Positions 1-4,909 of a DNA stretch of 5,760 nucleotides are shown in pieces. The DNA is from Deltaproteobacteria bacterium (GTDB lineage: Bacteria; Desulfobacterota; Desulfobacteria; Desulfobacterales; BuS5). Position 1 is the stretch's first letter. Every line of letters begins with the position of its first letter. Where the stretch lies: positions 1-5,760 of the forward strand of contig JAGGWL010000057.1 of NCBI GenBank assembly GCA_021157555.1, read 5' to 3'. The translations under genes were made by a program, and so were the position numbers. Below the pieces are notes generated by a model. It worked only from the letters and a program-made list of their open reading frames with translations, ran no database searches and was not told the DNA's origin.

Positions 1-3
1 AAG

Positions 4-777
4 ATGAAAAAATATCTATTTTTTCTTGGCGGTCATGACGCAGAAATGGATGAGATAAAAAATCTATTAGAGCAAGAAGGTTATATTCCTTTTGATAAAG
101 GGCTCTCCTGGGATAATGCGCTGCTTTCCAGTTACAAAGAAAATTTAAACCAAATTCTTGATGATCAAATTCCTGTTTTTATAGAACTGAAGATGGATTG
201 CGAATATCCCCGGAATGCCAGAATTATAGATCATCATGGCGAGCGGGCCGGCAAAGATATGAAAACATCAATTGAGCAGGTTGCAGACCTTTTATGCATG
301 CAATTAAACAGACATCAGCAGCTTGTCAGCGCCAATGACAAGGGACACATCAGCTCCATGCAAAAACTTTGCGCAACAGATAAAGAAATACAGGAAATCC
401 GCGAACTTGATAGAAGAGCACAGGGTGTAACTTCTGCTGACGAAGAAAAAGCAAGAGAATCTGTTGAAAAACATCTTGAAAAAATCGTGGATGATACAGC
501 AATAATTGACAGCCTTACTAATAAAAGTTCAGCCGTATTTGATATAATTTATAAAAAATATCGTCATATATTCATATATACCCCGGACGGCGGCATGCAT
601 TATTCAGGAACCGGAAAAATGGTTTGCAATCTGAAAAATATATTTAATGAGATGCAATTCGACAACCCGGATATAAAATACTGGTTCGGCGGTTCACTGC
701 CGGAACAGGGATACTTTGGTTCAAACCATCAAATTGAAAAAAAAAAGTTGAAAAAAATAAAGCAATTCCTGACGTAA
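4..777 (+). CDS. DHH-type phosphoesterase-like protein
   Basis: Encodes 257 residues. The N-terminus has a beta-strand followed by GGHDAEMDEI (residues 9-18). A DHH triad lies at 76-78, followed by a conserved-looking SIEQVADLL helix (89-97) and an ANDKG motif (110-114). This order resembles the metal-binding motifs of the DHH superfamily (RecJ, nanoRNase, Mn-dependent pyrophosphatase), which hydrolyse phosphodiester or phosphoanhydride bonds. The C-terminal part has glycine-rich segments (GGMHYSGTG near 198, WFGG and GYFG near 228-240) that could be a substrate-binding lobe like DHHA1. The substrate cannot be told from sequence. No signal peptide or membrane segment is seen, so it is probably cytosolic. 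The start is supported by the paralogous fragment at 3177, where the equivalent ATG has a good Shine-Dalgarno; here the upstream region is outside the window. The protein ends in a lysine-rich tail encoded partly by a run of ten A. The family assignment is from motif reading; the function is inferred. Confidence 0.6.
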   Translation: MKKYLFFLGGHDAEMDEIKNLLEQEGYIPFDKGLSWDNALLSSYKENLNQILDDQIPVFIELKMDCEYPRNARIIDHHGERAGKDMKTSIEQVADLLCMQLNRHQQLVSANDKGHISSMQKLCATDKEIQEIRELDRRAQGVTSADEEKARESVEKHLEKIVDDTAIIDSLTNKSSAVFDIIYKKYRHIFIYTPDGGMHYSGTGKMVCNLKNIFNEMQFDNPDIKYWFGGSLPEQGYFGSNHQIEKKKLKKIKQFLT

Positions 778-1019
778 AGCGTTCTTTAGCGGTTGAGTAA
801 AATTTAGCCATTCACTTTTCCTTCCGCTATTTTGAATAATAGGTTTGGTAAAAGAGTACTAAAGCATTTTTAGATTGTTTTGTCTCTATTTTTCTTGAGT
901 GTTGTTTATGATCTTTTAAAAAAAATTCTAAATGATTGGGCTATAGGAAGTGTACCTGCCTAAGGAACGTGGACGAAATAACCTCCACAAGTAGGCGCAG
1001 TCTGTTATTAAATCAAGAC
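778..1019. other. AT-rich intergenic region with no gene
   Basis: This gap between the DHH-like gene and the abiE promoter has no convincing ORF. A weak TAAAG/CTTTA hairpin (775-788) overlaps the stop codon of the upstream gene but has no T-tract. The only structured part is a less AT-rich segment at 955-1000, described separately. No clear terminator for the upstream gene is visible. Confidence 0.6.
955..1000. repeat. Imperfect nested inverted repeat
   Basis: Two short complementary pairs are nested: GCCTA (958-962) with TAGGC (992-996), and inside it GTGGA (969-973) with TCCAC (984-988). The segment is visibly richer in G and C than its flanks. It may be a folded leader or the remnant of a mobile-element end. 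With 5-bp stems and internal bulges the fold is weak, and it lies upstream of the predicted abiE transcription start, so it would not be part of that mRNA. Confidence 0.3.
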
Positions 1020-1048
1020 TTGACATACAACCAGTAAGTTCATAAAAT
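1020..1048 (+). promoter_or_regulatory. Sigma70-type promoter of the abiE operon
   Basis: A perfect -35 box TTGACA (1020-1025) is followed by a 17-bp spacer and a near-consensus -10 box TAAAAT (1043-1048). Transcription would start around 1055, giving a very short leader that holds the ribosome binding site GGAGG (1060-1064). Position and strand fit the downstream antitoxin-toxin pair. The -10 box lies between the arms of an inverted repeat, so it is well placed for repression. Confidence 0.8.
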
Positions 1049-1061
1049 AGTAACATACTGG
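1031..1061. promoter_or_regulatory. Inverted-repeat operator, probable AbiEi site
   Basis: The arms CCAGTAAGTT (1031-1040) and AACATACTGG (1052-1061) are reverse complements at 9 of 10 positions. They are separated by 11 bp, so arm centres are 21 bp apart, about two helical turns. The repeat brackets the -10 box and its right arm touches the GGAGG ribosome binding site. Characterised AbiEi antitoxins repress their own operon by binding inverted repeats in the promoter. That this repeat serves the AbiEi encoded here is an inference from position and symmetry. Confidence 0.7.
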
Positions 1062-1069
1062 AGGTATTT

Positions 1070-1699
1070 ATGATGCTCCCCGCGCTTAGAAATTTATCTT
1101 TAATTGAAGAATTCGATTATAACTTTATTAAGCATGCGCTTTATAAATATAAGAATCCACGTGTTAAGATAAATGATCTTCTGAAAAAAGGTAAAATCAT
1201 ACGCGTAAAAAAAGGGCTTTATGTGTTTGGACCTGAACTGGCACGAGAACCTTATTTAAAGGAAACGCTTGCTAATCTGATTTACGGACCTTCTTATATT
1301 TCTCTTGAGTATGCTCTTTCTTTTTATGATCTTATTCCTGAACGTGTAGAAATAATTACCAGTGTAACAGATAAGAGAAATAAATTTTTTAATACACCCG
1401 TCGGCATTTTTTCCTACAGATATATAAATCCTTCAATTTACTCTTATGGCATTACTCTTTGTGATCTGGACAAATATCATTCAATTTTAATAGCCACCAG
1501 GGAAAAGGCGCTTTCAGACATTCTCTATTTTTTGGATAAGATGACTGATAAATCTCAAATAGAAAAATATCTGTCTGAAAATTTGAGATTAGACATGGAA
1601 GCTCTTATAGATTTTAATCTGAGAAAAATTAAAAATCTGGCCAGACTCTATGGACATAATGTAAATCTTTTTTATCATCTTTTGAAGGAAATGAAATGA
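1070..1699 (+). CDS. abiEi: AbiEi-like antitoxin / transcriptional repressor
   Basis: Encodes 209 residues, within the usual size range of AbiEi-type proteins. The N-terminal part (about 12-53) reads as a winged helix-turn-helix, ending in the typical pattern INDLLKKGKIIRVKKGLYVF (34-53). The middle (about 76-119) has the family's YISLEYALSFYDLIPERVE segment followed by a basic strand and an FSYRYI strand. In studied AbiE systems this protein is the antitoxin of a type IV pair: it counteracts the toxin without forming a stable complex, and its winged helix represses the operon. Two adjacent ATGs (1070 and 1073) are possible starts; GGAGG at 1060-1064 lies 5 nt before the first and 8 nt before the second, so the second is equally plausible. 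The end overlaps the toxin start by four bases, indicating translational coupling. Family recognition is confident; function is inferred from homology. Confidence 0.85.
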   Translation: MMLPALRNLSLIEEFDYNFIKHALYKYKNPRVKINDLLKKGKIIRVKKGLYVFGPELAREPYLKETLANLIYGPSYISLEYALSFYDLIPERVEIITSVTDKRNKFFNTPVGIFSYRYINPSIYSYGITLCDLDKYHSILIATREKALSDILYFLDKMTDKSQIEKYLSENLRLDMEALIDFNLRKIKNLARLYGHNVNLFYHLLKEMK

Positions 1700-2565
1700 A
1701 TGATGCAGTGGGTAGAATGCTTGATCGGTATAATTGCAAAAGCATAAACGACTATAAAAATGCGCTAAAAGAAATTATTCAGGAGATAGCCCTGCTTGGC
1801 CTCTGGCGATCAAAGTTTTTTGAGAAAGCCGCCTTTTATGGGGGATCTGCATTAAGAATATTATATGGCCTTGATCGATTTTCTGAAGATCTCAATTTTT
1901 CGCTTCTTAAAAAAGATGATGATTTTTTAATGGCAAGTTACTTGAAGGCAGTAGAAAATGAATTAAAAAGCCTTGGTTTTTTTGTAACAGTTAAAGAAAA
2001 AAAGAAAGAGTTTAAAACAAATATTGATTCCGCTTTTATTAAGGCCGGAACACTAAAAAATATGATTATTGTCGGCATCCCTGAATCTGTGAGAAAAAAA
2101 ATGCATTCAGAAAAAGCAATGAAAATAAAGCTGGAAGTTGATACAAATCCTCCGGGTGATTTTAACACCAAGGCAGAATATCTGTTTCAGCCCGTACCTT
2201 TTTCCGTTAACACTTATTCTTTGCCGCATCTTTTTGCTGGTAAAATGCATGCAATATTATGCAGATCATGGGGCAATAGAGTTAAAGGCTGGGATTGGTA
2301 TGATCTTGTATGGTATGCTGGAAAGAATATACCCTTAGGACTGAAACATCTGGAAAGTAGAATGAAACAAACCGGGCATCTTGGGGCAAATGAATTGATT
2401 ACGGAAAAAATCTTGAGACAAAAACTTATGGAAAAGATCGAATGTACGGATTTTAATAATGCCGTAAAGGACGTTTTGAACTTTTTGAAAGATCCATCGT
2501 CACTTGAACTCTGGTCAGAGGAGTTTTTTAGAGTTATTTGTAAAAAAATTAAAACTGTTCAATAA
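1696..2565 (+). CDS. abiEii: AbiEii-like nucleotidyltransferase toxin
   Basis: Encodes 289 residues, typical of the AbiEii/AbiGii toxin family, whose members have a DNA polymerase beta-like nucleotidyltransferase fold and stop growth by modifying a cellular target, shown to be tRNA ends for related toxins. Motif I is visible as GGSALRILYGLDRFSEDLNF (49-68), motif II as KLEVDTNPP (145-153, with D149), and the later motifs as KMHAILCRSW (183-192) and RVKGWDWYDLVWY (195-207, with K197, D200 and D203). The second acidic residue of the expected DxD in motif I is Asn67 (codon AAT at 1894-1896), giving D65-L-N67. This may weaken metal binding or may be a tolerated variant. The start overlaps the antitoxin stop (ATGA, 1696-1699), so both genes are read from the promoter at 1020. 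No terminator with a T-tract is evident after the gene. Confidence 0.87.
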   Translation: MNDAVGRMLDRYNCKSINDYKNALKEIIQEIALLGLWRSKFFEKAAFYGGSALRILYGLDRFSEDLNFSLLKKDDDFLMASYLKAVENELKSLGFFVTVKEKKKEFKTNIDSAFIKAGTLKNMIIVGIPESVRKKMHSEKAMKIKLEVDTNPPGDFNTKAEYLFQPVPFSVNTYSLPHLFAGKMHAILCRSWGNRVKGWDWYDLVWYAGKNIPLGLKHLESRMKQTGHLGANELITEKILRQKLMEKIECTDFNNAVKDVLNFLKDPSSLELWSEEFFRVICKKIKTVQ

Positions 2566-2587
2566 TATTATTTATTAGAATCTGGGT

Positions 2588-2615
2588 AACCGTTCACGGT
2601 TGTCGGTTCACAGTT
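2588..2615. repeat. Short GTTCAC direct repeat with hairpin
   Basis: GTTCACGGTT (2592-2601) recurs as GTTCACAGTT (2606-2615), 9 of 10 identical with a 14-bp period. The first unit is part of a small palindrome, AACCGT-TC-ACGGTT (2588-2601). It begins 22 bp after the toxin stop. The stem is short and is not followed by a T-run, so it is not a clear terminator; it looks like a simple intergenic repeat. Confidence 0.5.
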
Positions 2616-2641
2616 AATGACTTGCAAACATAGTAACATCG

Positions 2642-2645
2642 ACTG
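2642..2645. repeat. Left ACTG candidate target-site duplication
   Basis: ACTG immediately precedes the left terminal inverted repeat of the 166-bp palindrome and matches ACTG at 2812-2815, immediately after the right terminal repeat. A 4-bp match at a fixed position is expected by chance about once in 256, so this supports insertion but does not prove it. Confidence 0.55.
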
Positions 2646-2811
2646 TTAAGGGAACTTTCAGAAAAGAATCTATGCATCCTGCTTGCCATTTTGTCCGTCT
2701 TCTACATTGCGGTAACAATTGTATAGTTCACTATGCAACTGTTACCACGCCTTGAAGATGAACAAAAATTCTGTACGATATGCGTAGATTATTTTCTTTC
2801 AGTTCCCTTAA
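2646..2811. mobile_element. 166-bp MITE-like palindromic element
   Basis: The whole segment is an imperfect palindrome whose symmetry centre lies at 2728/2729. The ends are an exact 11-bp inverted repeat, TTAAGGGAACT (2646-2656) and AGTTCCCTTAA (2801-2811). The outer 32 bases pair at 27 positions without a gap (2646-2677 with 2780-2811). The inner arms GGTAACAATTGTATAGT (2711-2727) and ACTATGCAACTGTTACC (2730-2746) pair at 15 of 17 positions around a 2-base loop. The stretch between is diverged but still alignable. The direct repeat ACTG flanks both ends exactly (2642-2645, 2812-2815), as a 4-bp target duplication would. There is no ORF, so this would be non-autonomous and moved by a transposase elsewhere. 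TTAA at both ends could alternatively be the target duplication. The parent IS family is not recognised. Confidence 0.75.
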
Positions 2812-3040
2812 ACTGAAAAACAAAATTTATATAATCAATCATGGAAGATAGCTTTTTCCTAACGTAACTTACTGAAATTAAAATAAAAGTATTTTTCAAG
2901 ATAAATGTGCATTTATACACCTAATTTACTAATTTTATAGAAATTTTTTTGTAAAATCGCACATTCTGTTTAAGAAAAACAGCTACATTTAATAATCTCT
3001 GATCATATAATGTTTTAAAAAACTGTAAACTTTGTTTGTA

Positions 3041-3111
3041 TCGATGCTTCGGCACGTTCGGGGAAGTTGCCCTACGGTAGGGCAAATTCCCCGAACGTGC
3101 CGAAACATCGC
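3041..3111. mobile_element. GC-rich 71-bp hairpin, small inserted palindrome
   Basis: Left arm 3042-3074 and right arm 3078-3110 are 33 bases each and pair at 31 positions around a CGG loop, with no gaps. The two mismatches are at 3047/3105 and 3066/3086. The core includes TTCGGCACGTTCGGGGAA and its exact complement. The surrounding DNA is very AT-rich, so the hairpin stands out by composition. TTGTA occurs directly on both sides (3036-3040 and 3112-3116), symmetrically one base outside the stem, as a 5-bp target duplication would. No T-run follows the stem on either strand, which argues against an intrinsic terminator. It resembles a REP-like or MITE-like palindrome. Its RNA form could also affect expression of the downstream fragment, whose ATG is 66 bp away. 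Confidence 0.7.
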
Positions 3112-3163
3112 TTGTAATGGTAAATGGTTACGAATCAGGAAAGTAAAATTCATAACATTACAC

Positions 3164-3171
3164 AGGAGAGG
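3164..3171 (+). promoter_or_regulatory. Shine-Dalgarno of the truncated DHH-like copy
   Basis: The purine stretch AGGAGAGG lies 5 nt before the ATG at 3177 if its last base is counted, with the AGGAG core (3164-3168) 8 nt away. It is a strong ribosome binding site and supports this ATG. By homology it also supports the ATG at position 4 of the intact copy. Confidence 0.75.
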
Positions 3172-3176
3172 TAAAT

Positions 3177-3380
3177 ATGAAAAAATACATGTTTTTCCTT
3201 GGCGGGCATGACGCTGAAATGGATGAGATCAAGAATCTATTAGAGCAGGAAGGTTATACTCCTTTTGATAAGGGGCTCTCCTGGGATAATGCGCTGCTTT
3301 TGATCAGGCTGAAAATAGTCGTACGCAAGAACCTAACCGGACAGTACTGCATTGAATTAAAAATTATTACCGTTTTTTAA
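3177..3380 (+). pseudogene. Truncated 5' copy of the DHH-like gene
   Basis: The first 41 codons match the start of the gene at 4-777, differing at 11 of 123 bases and only 2 residues (Leu5 to Met, Ile28 to Thr); 8 of the 11 changes are silent. Similarity stops abruptly after codon 41 (about 3299) and the reading frame continues for 26 unrelated codons to a stop at 3378-3380. The 67-residue product would keep GGHD but lacks the DHH triad, the ANDKG motif and the C-terminal lobe, so it cannot be a working phosphoesterase. The silent-site bias suggests the copy diverged under selection as a functional gene before being broken, or came from a related strain. It keeps a strong Shine-Dalgarno, so a short peptide could still be made. 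The cause of the truncation (deletion or recombination near 3299) is not visible. Confidence 0.8.
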
Positions 3381-3423
3381 CCAAAAATATTTCCAATAAC
3401 ATTGAATATTGAACAATTATTAC
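3350..3423. repeat. Imperfect direct repeat, two units
   Basis: Unit one (3350-3370) and unit two (3400-3423) both start with CATTGAAT and end with AATTATTAC, and differ by a 3-base length change and a few substitutions in the middle. The first unit lies inside the unrelated tail of the truncated DHH-like copy, the second in the gap before the ATPase gene. It is AT-rich and may be a local duplication, possibly connected to the event that broke the copy, or chance. Confidence 0.4.
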
Positions 3424-3470
3424 ACGAAAAGGCTTGATTATTAACCATACATCCTGTACATAACTTAGTT

Positions 3471-4778
3471 ATGAAAAGACTGGTCGAAAATAAACTGGAT
3501 GAATGGAAACGAAATAAACGCAGAAAACCCCTTTTGATCCGGGGTGCTCGGCAGGTTGGAAAGACTTATATAGTCAGGCAGTTTGGCAAAAAATTCAAAA
3601 GCTTTTCAGAAATCAATTTTGAGCTTTTACATGACGCCCGGGATATTTTTAAAGCAGATCTCAAACCTGACAGAATCATCCGTGATCTTTCCCTATTGAC
3701 AGAAACGACAATCGTTTCCGGCGAAACATTGCTTTTTTTGGATGAAATCCAGGAGGCCCCTGAAGCAATCAAGGCTTTAAGGTATTTTTTCGAATTTATG
3801 CCTGAATTGCATGTGATCGCCGCCGGCTCCCTGCTCGAATTCCAGATTGAAAAAATTGGAGTCCCGGTTGGACGAATTTCGATGATGTATATGTATCCGC
3901 TCTCTTTCCGTGAATTTCTTACGGCAGGCCGGAATGATAAATATTTACCTGTAATCGATGGGATATTTAAAAATAGAAATATCAATCCGGCGATACATAA
4001 TCGGCTCCTGCGACTTTTAGGAGAATATATCGCCGTTGGGGGGATGCCGGAAGCAGTTCACTGCTGGATTGAAGCAAATGATTTTCAGGAATGCAGCCTG
4101 ATACACAAAAGTCTGGTCGAAACGTACAGGCAAGATTTTTATAAATATGCAAAAAAGCACCAAATCAAATATATTGACCGGCTTTTTAATGAAATCCCCA
4201 ATATGTTAGGCAGAAAGTTTAAATTTTCATCGATCTCTGGAGAATGCCGCAAGCGGGAACTTGATCCTGCCCTGGATCTTCTTCATAAGGCCGGTATCAT
4301 TCATAAAGCATATCACACCTCCGGGAATGGCCTGCCGCTGGCGGCTGAGATCAATCATAACCTGTTTAAAATCATTTTTTTGGATATTGCCCTCTCGCAA
4401 ACAGTATTGAATATGAAAAATACCCAATGGATATTAAATCCCCTGGAACAGGTAATCAATAAAGGAGCGATTGCCGAAGCTTTTGCAGGGCAGGAACTGA
4501 TCGCCGGCTCTAATGCCGCTATCAAGCCACAATTATTTTACTGGCATCGCGAAGCGCGCTCCTCAAATGCCGAGGTGGATTATCTGGCGGTTATCAAGGA
4601 CGCGATCATTCCCATTGAAATAAAAAGCGGAAAAGAAGGGACACTAAAAAGCATGAAGCTGTTTCTGGAAAAGCATCAGCATTCGCCTTATGGTATCCGC
4701 TTTTACGGAGGGATGCCTAATATTGTCGATAACATCCGTTCCTTCCCGTTATATTGCGTTGCATTTATGTCTGCATAG
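3471..4778 (+). CDS. AAA_14/DUF4143 family ATPase
   Basis: Encodes 435 residues, the usual length of this family. The N-terminal AAA+ module has Walker A GARQVGKT (25-32), Walker B LLFLDE (87-92, D91/E92) and a sensor-1-like VIAAGS (115-120). The linker GEYIAVGGMPEAV leads into the DUF4143 region, which contains a winged-helix-like stretch (about 235-285) and ends in a restriction-nuclease-like core: E368-V-D370 then PIEIKSG (381-387, with E383 and K385). These are the acidic and lysine positions of a PD-(D/E)xK fold, often not proven catalytic in this family. Members are common and poorly characterised. ATP binding and DNA-related roles are inferred from domains; no cellular function is established. 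The ATG is the first in-frame start after a stop at 3435-3437. No Shine-Dalgarno is visible upstream. It is clearly less AT-rich than the abiE genes. A second member of the family follows 131 bp downstream on the same strand. Confidence 0.9.
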   Translation: MKRLVENKLDEWKRNKRRKPLLIRGARQVGKTYIVRQFGKKFKSFSEINFELLHDARDIFKADLKPDRIIRDLSLLTETTIVSGETLLFLDEIQEAPEAIKALRYFFEFMPELHVIAAGSLLEFQIEKIGVPVGRISMMYMYPLSFREFLTAGRNDKYLPVIDGIFKNRNINPAIHNRLLRLLGEYIAVGGMPEAVHCWIEANDFQECSLIHKSLVETYRQDFYKYAKKHQIKYIDRLFNEIPNMLGRKFKFSSISGECRKRELDPALDLLHKAGIIHKAYHTSGNGLPLAAEINHNLFKIIFLDIALSQTVLNMKNTQWILNPLEQVINKGAIAEAFAGQELIAGSNAAIKPQLFYWHREARSSNAEVDYLAVIKDAIIPIEIKSGKEGTLKSMKLFLEKHQHSPYGIRFYGGMPNIVDNIRSFPLYCVAFMSA

Positions 4779-4779
4779 T

Positions 4780-4797
4780 AGTTTTGAATCCAAAACT
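4780..4797. repeat. Small hairpin after the first ATPase gene
   Basis: AGTTTTG (4780-4786) pairs perfectly with CAAAACT (4791-4797) around an AATC loop, starting two bases after the ATPase stop codon. The stem is AT-rich and no T-run follows, so it is at best a weak 3' end structure. A second possible stem, GCCGG (4804-4808) with CCGGC (4821-4825), follows with a 12-base loop. Confidence 0.35.
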
Positions 4798-4909
4798 TAA
4801 AAGCGCCGGGCATCTGATTAACCGGCATGCAAGAAATATCCTATAAAATTTCATGGCATAGCTAAACTTTACTATTGAAACTTTAAGGGTTGCCGTGTAT
4901 ATTCACAAC

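Larger units (their letters stand above)
2566..3176. other. Gene-free region rich in palindromes
   Basis: No supported gene lies between the toxin and the truncated DHH-like copy. From left to right the stretch holds a small GTTCAC-type repeat with a hairpin (2588-2615), a 166-bp MITE-like palindrome (2646-2811), about 225 bp of very AT-rich sequence with nothing I can assign, a 71-bp GC-rich hairpin element (3041-3111), and the leader with Shine-Dalgarno of the fragment at 3177. Confidence 0.7.

Noticed and set aside
1938..2171. Antisense ORF of 77 codons inside the toxin gene
   Set aside because: It lies fully opposite a well-supported coding gene, has a low-complexity Phe/Ser-rich translation and no recognisable domain.
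2138..2338. Shifted-frame ORF of 66 codons inside the toxin gene
   Set aside because: It overlaps the conserved nucleotidyltransferase motifs in another frame and has no features of its own.
1047..2639. Identical 10-mer ATAGTAACAT at 1047-1056 and 2630-2639 as cassette borders of abiE
   Set aside because: The first copy is part of the promoter/operator and the second is in AT-rich DNA; the match does not extend, so it is probably coincidence.
2966..2982. Hairpin CTGTTT-AAGAA-AAACAG as a terminator
   Set aside because: The stem is 6 bp and AT-rich, no T-run follows on either strand, and no gene ends nearby.
3350..3370. IELK in the tail of the truncated copy as residual homology to IELK in the intact DHH-like protein
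   Set aside because: Only four residues match, offset by one codon, and the surrounding DNA does not align; chance is the simpler explanation.
3566..3985. Antisense ORF of 139 codons in the first ATPase gene
   Set aside because: It is a shadow of the Walker A to Walker B region on the other strand; no domain is visible in it.
4227..4427. Antisense ORF of 66 codons in the first ATPase gene
   Set aside because: It lies opposite a confident coding region and has no recognisable motif.
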